In this document: positions 41,287 through 49,639 of the stretch, one piece after another
Layout of the letters: every line of letters starts with the position of its first letter
How positions within the stretch are numbered: position 1 is the stretch's first letter
Origin: SVFI01 sp045535935
GTDB taxonomy: Bacteria; Bacillota; Clostridia; Lachnospirales; Lachnospiraceae
Length of the DNA stretch: 51,829 nt
Direction of reading: 5' to 3'
Assembly (NCBI GenBank): GCA_045535935.1
Contig: JAZSMO010000002.1
Span: 1 to 51,829, forward strand
The notes under the pieces: model-generated
The model's input: only the letters and a program-made list of their open reading frames with translations
The model's database searches: none
What the model was told of the DNA's origin: nothing
Program-made: the position numbers and the translations under genes

Positions 41287-43677
41287 ATGTTAAACGTAGT
41301 AAAGAGGGATGGAAGCAGTGCAGAATTTGATTTAAAGAGAATCAACGATGCGATTATGAAGGCATTTGTTGCGACAGATATGCAGTATACCAACGATATT
41401 GTAGATCTGCTGGCTCTTCGTGTGACCGCTGATTTCCAGAGCAAGGTAAAAGAAGAGAGCATTCATATTGAGGATGTACAGGACAGCGTGGAGCGCGTTC
41501 TGGAACAGGCAGGTTATGCAGAGGTAGCCAAGGCTTACATTCTCTACAGAAAGCAGAGAGAAAAACTGCGTACCATGAAGTCTACCATTCTTGATTATAA
41601 AGATGTTGTTAACGGATACGTTAAGGTGGAAGACTGGCGTGTGAAAGAAAATTCTACCGTTACATATTCTGTCGGAGGTCTTATTTTAAGTAACTCCGGC
41701 GCAGTGACGGCAAACTACTGGTTGTCTGAGATTTATGATGAAGAGATTGCAACCGCACACCGCAATGCGGATATCCATATTCATGACCTTTCCATGCTGA
41801 CAGGTTACTGTGCAGGATGGAGCTTAAAGCAGTTGATTAAGGAAGGCCTCGGCGGAATTACAGGTAAGATTACATCTGCTCCGGCAGCACATCTTTCCGT
41901 ACTCTGCAACCAGATGGTCAATTTCCTCGGTATCATGCAGAATGAGTGGGCTGGTGCACAGGCATTTTCTTCCTTTGATACGTATCTTGCGCCGTTTGTT
42001 AAGGTGGACAACCTTACCTATCCGGAAGTAAAGAAATGTATTGAAGCGTGTATTTACGGCGTAAATACACCGAGCCGCTGGGGTACTCAGGCTCCGTTCT
42101 CCAATGTGACACTGGACTGGACGGTTCCGAGCGACCTTGCAGAGCTTCCTGCAATTGTTGGCGGCAAAGAGATGGATTTCAAATACAAAGATTGTAAAAA
42201 AGAAATGGATATGATCAACAAGGCATTCATCGAGACGATGATCGAAGGTGACGCGAACGGACGCGGATTCCAGTATCCGATCCCGACGTATTCCATCACA
42301 AGTGACTTTGACTGGTCTGATACAGAGAACAACAGACTGTTGTTTGAAATGACTGCAAAATATGGTACACCGTATTTCTCAAATTATATCAATTCCGATA
42401 TGGAACCTTCCGACGTGCGTTCTATGTGTTGCCGTCTCCGTCTGGATCTCCGCGAACTCCGCAAAAAAACCGGAGGTTTCTTCGGTTCCGGAGAAAGTAC
42501 GGGAAGTATCGGTGTTGTTACGATCAATATGCCTAGAATCGCATACCTTTCTTCCGGCAAGGATGACTTCTATCGTCGTCTGAACAAGATGATGGATATC
42601 GCTGCCAGATCCTTAAAGATCAAGCGTGGCGTTATCTCTAAGCTTTTGGATGAAGGTTTGTATCCATATACAAAGCGCTATCTGGGACAGTTTGACAATC
42701 ATTTCTCCACCATCGGTCTTCTCGGAATGAACGAGGTGGGACTCAATGCAAACTGGCTTCGCGCAGATATGACAGAGAAGAAAACACAGGAATTTACCAA
42801 GGAAGTTCTCAATCATATGAGAAACCGTCTCTCTGATTATCAGGAGCAGTACGGGGATCTTTACAACTTGGAGGCGACTCCGGCAGAAAGTACATCTTTC
42901 CGTCTTGCAAAGCATGACCGCAAGAGATGGCCGGGCATCAAGACGGCAGGACACCTTGGAGATACACCGTACTATACCAATTCATCCCATCTTCCGGTGG
43001 ACTATACAACCGATATTTTCGATGCGCTGGATATTCAGGATGAATTGCAGACTCTTTATACATCGGGAACCGTATTCCACGGATTTATCGGGGAGAAGCT
43101 TCCGGACTGGAAAGCAGCGGCTAACCTTGTAAAGACGATTGCAGATAATTACAAGCTTCCGTATTATACGTTGTCTCCGACTTACTCTATTTGTAAAGAA
43201 CACGGATACCTTGCGGGAGAAGTTAAGGTGTGTCCGCACTGCGGAAAACCGACCGAGGTATACAGCCGTATTACAGGTTACTACAGACCGGTTCAGAACT
43301 GGAACGACGGTAAGCTTCAGGAATACCAGAATCGTACCGAGTACAATATTGCGTCCTCCACATTGAAGAAGCCGGTGACAAGTGTTGTGACACTTTCCGA
43401 TTATGATCAGGATGTGACCGTATCGGTTACAGCGCCTGAAAATGTGAAGTATTTATTTACCACAAAGACTTGTCCGAATTGCAAATTGGCCAAAGAATAT
43501 TTAAAGAATATTGCTTATGTACCGATTGATGCAGAAGAAAATATGGAACTTGCAGTTCGCTACGGCGTGATGCAGGCGCCGACACTTGTTGTGGTAGACG
43601 GTGATTCCCATAAAAAATATGTCAATGCTTCCAATATCAAAAAGTATGCAGACAGTTTTGTTCATGAGATGGTATAG
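41287..43677 (+). CDS. nrdD: Anaerobic ribonucleoside-triphosphate reductase with fused redoxin domain
   Basis: This 796-residue class III ribonucleotide reductase makes dNTPs without oxygen. It has an N-terminal ATP-cone (1-95, VVKRDGSSAEFDLKRI), the catalytic barrel, a zinc site that includes VCPHCGKPTE and the glycyl-radical loop RITGYYRPV. After the radical loop a roughly 75-residue thioredoxin-fold domain carries CPNC (729-732) and a cis-Pro-type QAPTL, resembling NrdH/glutaredoxin, so the reductant is likely built in. The start at 41287 follows GGGAG; longer in-frame starts lie in the promoter. The activase NrdG is not adjacent. Regulation by NrdR is indicated by the tandem boxes upstream. 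Confidence 0.95.
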   Translation: MLNVVKRDGSSAEFDLKRINDAIMKAFVATDMQYTNDIVDLLALRVTADFQSKVKEESIHIEDVQDSVERVLEQAGYAEVAKAYILYRKQREKLRTMKSTILDYKDVVNGYVKVEDWRVKENSTVTYSVGGLILSNSGAVTANYWLSEIYDEEIATAHRNADIHIHDLSMLTGYCAGWSLKQLIKEGLGGITGKITSAPAAHLSVLCNQMVNFLGIMQNEWAGAQAFSSFDTYLAPFVKVDNLTYPEVKKCIEACIYGVNTPSRWGTQAPFSNVTLDWTVPSDLAELPAIVGGKEMDFKYKDCKKEMDMINKAFIETMIEGDANGRGFQYPIPTYSITSDFDWSDTENNRLLFEMTAKYGTPYFSNYINSDMEPSDVRSMCCRLRLDLRELRKKTGGFFGSGESTGSIGVVTINMPRIAYLSSGKDDFYRRLNKMMDIAARSLKIKRGVISKLLDEGLYPYTKRYLGQFDNHFSTIGLLGMNEVGLNANWLRADMTEKKTQEFTKEVLNHMRNRLSDYQEQYGDLYNLEATPAESTSFRLAKHDRKRWPGIKTAGHLGDTPYYTNSSHLPVDYTTDIFDALDIQDELQTLYTSGTVFHGFIGEKLPDWKAAANLVKTIADNYKLPYYTLSPTYSICKEHGYLAGEVKVCPHCGKPTEVYSRITGYYRPVQNWNDGKLQEYQNRTEYNIASSTLKKPVTSVVTLSDYDQDVTVSVTAPENVKYLFTTKTCPNCKLAKEYLKNIAYVPIDAEENMELAVRYGVMQAPTLVVVDGDSHKKYVNASNIKKYADSFVHEMV

Positions 43678-43686
43678 GAGACGGCG

Positions 43687-44103
43687 ATGCACGATTTATT
43701 TATTCGAGTTAAGGGTATCATAAAACAGAATGACAAGTATTTGGTGCTTAAGCGCTGGATGGACGATCGTATCGTGGAACCATTCGTTTGGGAGTTTATT
43801 GACTGTGAGCTTGAAAAAGGAGAGAGCCCGGATCAGGCGGTTCTTAGGGGGATTCATGAAGCGACCGGTGTGGACGGTGAGATTGTCAAACCGCTCTATA
43901 CATGGTCACAGATGATCGGCGAATTGCAGTGTGTCGGTGTGTCATATCTGTGCAGGCTTTCCATAGATGAAGGCTCACTGATGCTCAGTGAGGAATACAG
44001 CGGATTTGAATGGATTACGGAAGAGGAATTGCCGATTTATATCGACAATTTAAACGTACTGAAAGACATAAAAAAAGCGATGGGAGATAACGCAAATGAT
44101 TAA
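43687..44103 (+). CDS. Nudix-fold protein with degenerate Nudix box
   Basis: This 138-residue protein has the Nudix fold around GESPDQAVLRGIHEATGV (about residues 47-64). The canonical box is Gx5Ex7REUxEExGU; here two of the Glu positions read Gly and Ala (RGIHEA for REUxEE), so metal-dependent hydrolysis may be lost or altered. The start follows GGAG immediately after nrdD, and it overlaps pyrF by 8 bp. Confidence 0.85.
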   Translation: MHDLFIRVKGIIKQNDKYLVLKRWMDDRIVEPFVWEFIDCELEKGESPDQAVLRGIHEATGVDGEIVKPLYTWSQMIGELQCVGVSYLCRLSIDEGSLMLSEEYSGFEWITEEELPIYIDNLNVLKDIKKAMGDNAND

Positions 44104-45025
44104 TACACTTGTAGCAAAGATTCAGAAAACAAATGCGCCGATCGTTGTCGGACTCGATCCGATGATGAAATTTATTCCGGAGCATATTGTGAAAAAAGCG
44201 TTTGCCGAGTATGGTGAGACGCTGGAAGGTGCAGCGGAAGCAATCTGGCAGTACAACAAAGGGATTGTGGATGCGGTTTATGACTTGATTCCGGCGGTAA
44301 AACCACAGATTGCCATGTATGAGCAGTTCGGTATTCCGGGACTTGTTGCATTCGACAAGACAGTGAAATATTGTAAAGAAAAAGGACTTGTTGTAATCGG
44401 TGATATCAAGAGAGGTGATATCGGATCTACCTCCGCAGCCTATGCGACAGGACATCTCGGAAAAGTGCAGGTTGGATCTAATTCCTTCTATGGCTTCGAT
44501 GAGGATTTTGTAACAGTAAATCCATATCTCGGAAGTGATGGCGTGAAACCGTTCATCGATGTTTGTAAAGAAGAAAAGAAAGGTATTTTTGTTCTTGTAA
44601 AGACATCCAATCCGAGCAGCGGCGAGTTCCAGGATCGTCTGATTGACGGAAAACCGCTTTACGAGTGGGTTGGACAGCAGGTAGATGCCTGGGGTGCAGA
44701 TCACATGGGAGATGCTTACAGCTACGTGGGGGCAGTGGTCGGTGCGACCTATCCGGAGATGGGAAAAGTTCTTCGTGATATTATGCCGAAGGCATATATT
44801 CTTGTGCCCGGATACGGCGCACAGGGCGGTAAAGGAAAAGACCTTGTTCATTTCTTCAACAAGGATGGTCTCGGAGCAATCGTGAATTCCTCCAGAGGTA
44901 TCATCGCTGCATACCAGAGCGATGCATACAAAGAAAAGTTTGCACCGGAAAACTATGCGGATGCATCCAGAGCAGCGGTTCTCGATATGATTGACGATAT
45001 CGCAGGAGCACTGGGAACAAAATAG
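44096..45025 (+). CDS. pyrF: Orotidine 5'-phosphate decarboxylase, type 2
   Basis: This 309-residue OMP decarboxylase of the longer type 2 subfamily makes UMP. The active-site motifs are PIVVGLDPMMKF at the N-terminus and VIGDIKRGDIGSTSAAYA (the Asp-Lys-Asp tetrad region, about residues 100-115). LVPGYGAQGGKGKD carries the phosphate loop. It starts inside the Nudix gene (8-bp overlap). No pyrK or pyrD is in the window; a pyrE remnant lies 1.9 kb downstream. Confidence 0.94.
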   Translation: MINTLVAKIQKTNAPIVVGLDPMMKFIPEHIVKKAFAEYGETLEGAAEAIWQYNKGIVDAVYDLIPAVKPQIAMYEQFGIPGLVAFDKTVKYCKEKGLVVIGDIKRGDIGSTSAAYATGHLGKVQVGSNSFYGFDEDFVTVNPYLGSDGVKPFIDVCKEEKKGIFVLVKTSNPSSGEFQDRLIDGKPLYEWVGQQVDAWGADHMGDAYSYVGAVVGATYPEMGKVLRDIMPKAYILVPGYGAQGGKGKDLVHFFNKDGLGAIVNSSRGIIAAYQSDAYKEKFAPENYADASRAAVLDMIDDIAGALGTK

Positions 45026-45046
45026 AAAACAGAGTAAATATTGTTG

Positions 45047-45076
45047 CCCCGGACGAGTTTGTCCGGGGTAATTTTG
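45047..45076 (+). terminator. Terminator-like hairpin after pyrF
   Basis: CCCCGGAC (45047-45054) pairs with GTCCGGGG (45061-45068) around a 6-nt loop. The T tract is weak (TAATTTT). Confidence 0.75.
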
Positions 45077-45102
45077 ACAGTCATCATTAAGGGAGATGGA
45101 GA

Positions 45103-46209
45103 ATGATAAACGGAAAAATGAAACGAAAGTTACTGATTGGTGCCATGTGGCTTGGCATTGTATGTGCAGGATGCGGTGCAAAGGAGCCGGAGGTGCAACA
45201 GGAAGAATCTGTTGTGTCGGAGGAAGCCGTTGAAGAGATCCGGGAGGAGACGATTTCTTCGCAAGAGGCGGAAGAACAAGTGACGCCGGAGGAAGATTTG
45301 CCGAAGCAGGATGAGAAAGATTCCGCAGAGCCGGAACAGGTTGATGACCTGAGCATCTTTGAAGAGCTTTCAAAATGCCAGTTTTGGTATAGCAGCGGTG
45401 CCGGCGGTTGGGGCGAAGAGTTTGTAATCGAAAAGGACGGCTGTCTCCGAGGGAAATGCCATGACAATGATATGGGGGATAACGGGGAAGGATACGAGAA
45501 CGGAACGACTTATTTCGCCGATTATTCCGGTCGTTTTACGGAAGTGGAAAAGGTGGATGAATATACGTATCGGATGAAACTTGCCGATATGGAATATAAG
45601 AATGAGATTGGTACGGAAGAAATCGTGGACGGAACCCGTTATGTATATACAAAATCCTTCGCCCTGGGTGAAAATGATATGTTTTATGTGTATATGCCGG
45701 GAACACCGGTCAGTAATTTTTCAGAGGAGGTTTGGATGTGGCTTCGCAGCGGTAACGAAAGTGAGACGGAGCTTACTATGATAGCGATTGTTGATGAAAA
45801 AAACGGTCACGGAATATGTTCCTATGAACGGATGTCGCCGGTGGAAGATGCCAGAATGAATTATGATTCCTACAAAGAATCTTATGACTATTATTCAAAA
45901 AAAGCATCAGAGGGAATGACAACTTTGGAGATGCGTGAAAGTGCTTCGCAAATGTATGAGGTCAGCGATGAATGTCTGAATTATTTGTGGCAGATTATCC
46001 GCTATAATGTGGAAGGTGCGGAATATGACGAAATTCTTACGCAGCAGCGGGAGTGGATTCAGAAAAAGGAAGAAACAGCTGCTGCCGTAGAGGAAGAATG
46101 GGGGCAGGGAACCCTTGGGCCGGTTATTTATATGGATACACTGGCAGAGATGACAATGGAAAGATGTGCAGAACTGCTTTCTTATATTGAAAACCATATA
46201 GAGGGGTAG
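45103..46209 (+). CDS. Uncharacterised lipoprotein
   Basis: This 368-residue protein has a lipobox (IVCAGC, Cys23) and a Glu-rich low-complexity linker (residues 27-80). The extracytoplasmic domain contains WYSSGAGGWGEEF and TYRMKLADMEYKNEIG, then a C-terminal helical part (EEVSDECLNYLWQII). I do not recognise the family. It is preceded by GGGAGATGGAG. Base composition still matches the flanking core region. Confidence 0.82.
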   Translation: MINGKMKRKLLIGAMWLGIVCAGCGAKEPEVQQEESVVSEEAVEEIREETISSQEAEEQVTPEEDLPKQDEKDSAEPEQVDDLSIFEELSKCQFWYSSGAGGWGEEFVIEKDGCLRGKCHDNDMGDNGEGYENGTTYFADYSGRFTEVEKVDEYTYRMKLADMEYKNEIGTEEIVDGTRYVYTKSFALGENDMFYVYMPGTPVSNFSEEVWMWLRSGNESETELTMIAIVDEKNGHGICSYERMSPVEDARMNYDSYKESYDYYSKKASEGMTTLEMRESASQMYEVSDECLNYLWQIIRYNVEGAEYDEILTQQREWIQKKEETAAAVEEEWGQGTLGPVIYMDTLAEMTMERCAELLSYIENHIEG

Positions 46210-46257
46210 TTTGAATCATATAAAACAAAAACTTTGAATTCTACGGAGGATTAAAAT

Positions 46258-46785
46258 ATGTATAAAAAGGATTTACATACAGCAAGTGGCATGTGGGGAC
46301 TATGGAATTACGATACATATAAGCACATTGATAATTATGACAAATGGGAACCGTTATTTTGTGAAGACGAGGATATTGTTAAGCAAATAAAAAGTCATAG
46401 TTTTGTTCCGATTTATATATTTGAAGATGGTTGTCGTTCATTTACAGTCAGAGTTGATGAAGAGTTATCGGAAAGAGAAAAAAGATATGTATGTGTACAG
46501 TCAGAAGAGTATCTATTGAAATCAACAGGAAAGGTTGTTGTATCTGGTATTGATGAGATTAATCAGAAGCTCTCTTCGGATGGTGTGATAGAAATGGATT
46601 TGAAGGAAGGGTGTTACAGCGTAAAAATATATCTTCTAGCTTGGGATGAAGAACCGGGAGCATATTTGGAGAATGGTGAAATTAGTCCTAACGCTTTATC
46701 TGATTTTATAGTTATTGTTAAGTCTAGTGCTAATTTGAAGAGCAAATATAGAATGAGAATTAATACTTTTTCTGAAGACGATTAG
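46258..46785 (+). CDS. Uncharacterised protein, possibly ComJ-like
   Basis: This 175-residue protein is clearly more AT-rich than the genes upstream. It has no signal peptide or membrane span. The arrangement FTVRVDEELSEREKRYVCV followed by IEMDLKEGCYSVKIYLLAW resembles, by eye, the ComJ/nuclease-inhibitor-type immunity fold, but this is weak. It follows GGAGGATTAAAAT and is terminated by the hairpin at 46845. Alone here, it may be an orphan immunity protein. Confidence 0.7.
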   Translation: MYKKDLHTASGMWGLWNYDTYKHIDNYDKWEPLFCEDEDIVKQIKSHSFVPIYIFEDGCRSFTVRVDEELSEREKRYVCVQSEEYLLKSTGKVVVSGIDEINQKLSSDGVIEMDLKEGCYSVKIYLLAWDEEPGAYLENGEISPNALSDFIVIVKSSANLKSKYRMRINTFSEDD

Positions 46786-46844
46786 ACACTTGAAACTTTC
46801 AGTTTTCACCTTTTTTACCCAATTTAATCCGGATAAAAACAGCA

Positions 46845-46876
46845 AAAAGACCGTTGCAATTATGTGGCGGTCTTTT
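46845..46876 (+). terminator. Intrinsic terminator
   Basis: AAAAGACCG (46845-46853) pairs perfectly with CGGTCTTTT (46868-46876) around a 14-nt loop. It closes the transcription unit of the gene at 46258. Confidence 0.85.
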
Positions 46877-46963
46877 AATTGATAAAGGCAAAGGTTTGTG
46901 GTAAAATAAACAAGTATCCGAAAACCTTTCCAAAACATGGAAAGTACAGGAGGTTTTAACAAG

Positions 46964-47014
46964 ATGCAAGCATACAAACAGGAATTTGTTGAACCCTGTT
47001 CCTGCGCTTTTTAA
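46964..47014 (+). pseudogene. pyrE: Truncated 5' end of pyrE (orotate phosphoribosyltransferase)
   Basis: A strong AGGAGG and ATG open a frame reading MQAYKQEFVE, which, from memory, equals the first ten residues of clostridial PyrE, normally continuing F-M-V-E. Here it diverges after 46993 into PCSCAF and a stop. The rest of PyrE is not found in the window. The site is the apparent junction with the accessory DNA that follows; pyrF lies upstream, which supports the identity. Confidence 0.65.
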
Positions 47015-47036
47015 AACTTCTCATAAGTTCTCACAA

Positions 47037-47060
47037 AAATGGTGTAGTAAATGGTGTAGT
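47037..47060. repeat. 12-bp tandem repeat, two copies
   Basis: AAATGGTGTAGT occurs twice in perfect tandem (47037-47048, 47049-47060), 44 bp after the pyrE break. It could be part of a recombinase arm or attachment region; no integrase is in the window. Confidence 0.75.
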
Positions 47061-47117
47061 AGACTTGGGGGATTTGGAATACAAATTTGGTCTGGGCTGG
47101 GGCTTTGGACCACCGCA

Positions 47118-47146
47118 GGCGGGAAGAATTTCCCGTCACTTTTTTG
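47118..47146 (+). terminator. Hairpin terminator, first of a related pair
   Basis: GGCGGGAA (47118-47125) pairs with TTCCCGTC (47130-47137, one G-T) before ACTTTTTTG. The upstream sequence GGGCTGGGGC...GGACCACCG resembles that before the hairpin at 50252. Confidence 0.75.
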
Positions 47147-47167
47147 TTTGGGAGAAAGAAAAAATCA

Positions 47168-47196
47168 TTGTATATTGGTAGGCAATGCCGTATACT
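47168..47196 (+). promoter_or_regulatory. Promoter of the HTH-Fic pair
   Basis: TTGTAT (47168-47173) and TATACT (47191-47196) are separated by 17 bp. The small palindrome GGCAATGCC (47181-47189) sits in the spacer and could be an operator for the HTH protein. Confidence 0.65.
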
Positions 47197-47226
47197 ATAT
47201 ATAAAGAGTATTAGGAGGCAATGACC

Positions 47227-47586
47227 GTGGAAGTAAAAGAATTGCGTTTGCAAACAGGATTAAGCCAAAGTAAATTTGCCAAAATGTTTGATGTACCGGT
47301 TGCTACTTTGAAAGATTGGGAACAGGAAAGAAGAAATCCTCCGGTGTATGTGATTAACATGATGAGAACCATTTTGCAATATAAAGGGATGCTGATTAGT
47401 CCAAGTTATGTGGAAGCATGCGAAAAGCGAAGGAAAAGTGTGGAAAATGCTATGGCTATTATGCTAAGCGCTACAAATGGTCCGGATGAACTGTTTTTGG
47501 AAGTTTTAGATTCTTATATCTTCGGAAAAATAACATTGGAAGAGATGGAAGTGAGAATTGACAGATTCGAGTATTTGGGAGTGTAG
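47227..47586 (+). CDS. HTH (XRE/HigA-like) regulator, putative antitoxin
   Basis: This 119-residue protein has an N-terminal helix-turn-helix (LRLQTGLSQSKFAKMFDVPVATLKDWEQERRNPP, residues 5-38) and a helical C-terminal half. It lies 3 nt before a Fic gene and is probably the partner antitoxin/repressor. The (S/T)xxxE(G/N) inhibitory motif of class I Fic antitoxins is not present, so control may be transcriptional. The GTG at 47227 is chosen because it sits 8 nt after AGGAGG; the ATG at 47221 is only 2 nt away. Confidence 0.85.
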   Translation: MEVKELRLQTGLSQSKFAKMFDVPVATLKDWEQERRNPPVYVINMMRTILQYKGMLISPSYVEACEKRRKSVENAMAIMLSATNGPDELFLEVLDSYIFGKITLEEMEVRIDRFEYLGV

Positions 47587-47589
47587 GCT

Positions 47590-48306
47590 ATGAGCGGTGG
47601 AAAAAATTGTTATCCGGGAAGAGATGTTCTTATCAACAAATATAACATTCGGGATAAAGAAGTTTTAGAAAAATTTGAAATACAAAAAGTGTTTGCAAAA
47701 TTGTTGGGATTGGATGTGAGGCCGACAAGGATTGCTTATACCTACGATGCGGAGCATCTTATAAATATTCATAAGTATTTATTCGGAGATATTTATGAAT
47801 GGGCAGGTGTGTTTCGAGATGAGAATTTATACAAGAGTGAGCGTGTTTTGTCCGGTGGTTCGGCAGAGTATGCAGACTATCACGAAATAGAAAACAGATT
47901 AAGCACATTGTTGTCAAAATATGAAAAAATCGATTGGACAACAATGGAAAACGTAAGCGGGGTCGTGGTTGACTTCTTGCTGTCCTTGTGGAGTATTCAT
48001 CCTTTCAGAGAAGGAAACACCAGAACATGCATCACATTTCTGTGGCATTATCTGCAGGGAAAAGGTATAGATTTTCAAGTGGCATTGCTTCGGAATAATC
48101 CGATGTATGTAAGGGATTCTCTTGTCATGGCAAATTATGAACGAAAAGAATATTTGAAAAAGATTATTTCGGATGCGCTGCAAGGAAACGAACAGAAAAC
48201 GGAGTATTCTATGAAAGAGGAGCAGGCAGGAGAGCAATATAAAATTGCAAAAGCGGATTATGAAGCGTTTAGAGAGAAGTATTCGGTTAGGAAAAATGAA
48301 ACTTAA
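47590..48306 (+). CDS. Fic/DOC family protein (putative AMPylase toxin)
   Basis: This 238-residue Fic-domain protein has the catalytic motif HPFREGNTR intact (about residues 138-146), with the flap region YEWAGVFRDENLYKS upstream. The N-terminus NCYPGRDVLINKYNIRDKE is typical of VbhT-like Fic proteins. It would transfer AMP (or another nucleotide moiety) to a target protein. It begins 3 nt after the HTH gene, without a clear ribosome site of its own, so translation is likely coupled. There is a charged C-terminal tail. Confidence 0.92.
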   Translation: MSGGKNCYPGRDVLINKYNIRDKEVLEKFEIQKVFAKLLGLDVRPTRIAYTYDAEHLINIHKYLFGDIYEWAGVFRDENLYKSERVLSGGSAEYADYHEIENRLSTLLSKYEKIDWTTMENVSGVVVDFLLSLWSIHPFREGNTRTCITFLWHYLQGKGIDFQVALLRNNPMYVRDSLVMANYERKEYLKKIISDALQGNEQKTEYSMKEEQAGEQYKIAKADYEAFREKYSVRKNET

Positions 48307-48360
48307 TATAAAGGAACATTATAATGGATTATATCAAAATGAATAGGAGTGAATCGCTAA

Positions 48361-48729
48361 ATGTTAAATATTCTATCTGTGGGACTGGGTGGATTTATAG
48401 GAGCAGTATGTAGGTATCTGATCGGTTTGATACCAATAAATGAAATTACAGCTTTTCCGATAAAAACATTTGCCATCAATGTAATAGGATGTATTGTAAT
48501 TGGTGTTGTTACAGTTGTGGCAGCAGAAAATTCTTCCCTGAATCCACATATGCTATTGTTTTTAAAAGTTGGATTGTGTGGTGGTTTTACTACATTTTCT
48601 ACCTTTGCGCTGGAATCCGTAGATTTAATGAAAAACGGAAACGTTATGATATCATTTTTATATGTTTTGGGAAGCGTGTTAGTTGGACTGGGTGTAATAT
48701 TTGCTGTAGAGTATTTCACGATGAAATAG
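48361..48729 (+). CDS. fluC: Fluoride channel FluC/CrcB
   Basis: This 122-residue, four-span protein forms a dimeric fluoride exporter. Signature blocks are GGFIGAVCRYLIG, FAINVIGCIVIG (Asn in the pore) and GLCGGFTTFSTFALE (the central Phe pair and Na+ site). Many Firmicutes encode two adjacent copies; only one is seen here. No fluoride riboswitch consensus is visible in the 54-nt gap upstream. Confidence 0.94.
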   Translation: MLNILSVGLGGFIGAVCRYLIGLIPINEITAFPIKTFAINVIGCIVIGVVTVVAAENSSLNPHMLLFLKVGLCGGFTTFSTFALESVDLMKNGNVMISFLYVLGSVLVGLGVIFAVEYFTMK

Positions 48730-48778
48730 TAAACAGAGTTTCGATTTGGGGATTTTGTGGAATTGGAGGTGCGGATCT

Positions 48779-48859
48779 ATGGAATGTCCTTATTGTAAAA
48801 AAGTAGTCATTGATTATTCAATAGACAGAATCGATAGTACAGAGAAAAAGGAATTCTAA
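48779..48859 (+). CDS. 26-aa zinc-knuckle micro-ORF, possible gene remnant
   Basis: An ATG behind GGAGG (48765-48769) opens a 26-codon frame with MECPYCKK, the start of a small zinc-ribbon protein (CPYC). Only one Cys pair remains before the stop, so it may be the decayed N-terminus of a longer zinc-ribbon protein. Confidence 0.45.
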   Translation: MECPYCKKVVIDYSIDRIDSTEKKEF

Positions 48860-48899
48860 GGTTAACTTATGATAGGTATGTGAAACTTCAGTTTGTTTT

Positions 48900-48928
48900 C
48901 TCTACTTTGCGTAGGTAGTAAAGTAGAG
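48900..48928. promoter_or_regulatory. Inverted repeat upstream of the XRE pseudogene, candidate operator
   Basis: CTCTACTTT (48900-48908) and its perfect reverse complement AAAGTAGAG (48920-48928) are separated by 11 bp, 40 bp before the XRE start. A dimeric regulator site is likely; the regulator itself is broken. Confidence 0.6.
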
Positions 48929-48967
48929 TTGCAGCGTTTATGATATTTTCATAGGAGGTACATAAGG

Positions 48968-49639
48968 ATGAATCAATATGTAACAGGAGCAGTGATTAAA
49001 GAACTGCGGGAAAAATGTCATTTAACACAGGCTGAACTTGCTGAGAAATTGAATGTTTCAGATAAAACAGTGTCTAAATGAGAAACGGCAAAGGGCTACC
49101 CCGATATTTCTTTGCTTGAATCAATAGCAAAAGTTTTCGGTATTTCCGTTACCGAATTGCTTTCAGGGAATGCAGTCAGCAATATGAATGTTTCAGCTAA
49201 TGTGATGCGTTCAAAGTTTTATGTGTGTCCGGTTTGTGGGAATAGCATTCATAGCATGGGAGAAGCTGTTATTCAGTGTCACGGAATCATGCTTAAGCCG
49301 TGTCAGGCGGAAGAAACAGATGAAAACCATATGGTTTTTATCGAACGAATGGAAGATGAGTATTATATTCGTGTTGAGCATGATATGACGAAACAGCATT
49401 ATATTTCTTTTATTGCCGGAGTTTCATCAGATAAAGTTCAGATGGTAAAGTTATATCCGGAGGGCAATGCAGAGGCAAGACTAAAGATAAATGGAGTTAG
49501 AAAAATTCTTTTTTATTGCAACAGAGATGGGTTGTTTTCTGTTACACCTGTTAAAGGAATAGATGATAAACAAACTTCTTATGATGATGTAGAAGAACGT
49601 AAAGCATTAGAACAAGCTGCAAAAGTACTGTTTGTCTGA
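48968..49639 (+). pseudogene. XRE-family regulator inactivated by an in-frame TGA
   Basis: The frame from the ATG at 48968 gives a canonical XRE HTH (KELREKCHLTQAELAEKLNVSDKTVSK), then TGA at 49079-49081 exactly where the family has Trp (SKWETAKGYPDISLLE). The same frame reads on for 186 more codons: the rest of the HTH, a two-Cys zinc segment (CPVCGNS) and a C-terminal domain with EHDMTKQHYISFI and YPEGNAEAR that recalls desulfoferrodoxin/neelaredoxin. A TGG-to-TGA point change is the simplest explanation; a sequencing error is possible. Confidence 0.88.

Larger units (their letters stand above)
47015..47226. other. Non-coding junction region of the accessory segment
   Basis: This part of the 440-bp gap between genes holds no convincing gene. 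It contains a 12-bp tandem repeat AAATGGTGTAGT (47037-47060), a hairpin terminator (47118-47146) and the promoter of the HTH-Fic pair (47168-47196). The short ORF at 46986-47204 overlaps these elements and shows no protein-family features. Confidence 0.6.

Noticed and set aside
46986..47204. 72-codon ORF in the junction region
   Set aside because: It overlaps a terminator, a promoter and tandem repeats, has no ribosome site, and its translation shows no family features.
47221..47226. ATG at 47221 as the HTH gene start
   Set aside because: It is only 2 nt from AGGAGG; the GTG at 47227 has proper spacing.
48307..48360. Fluoride riboswitch before fluC
   Set aside because: The 54-nt gap lacks the conserved pseudoknot sequences.
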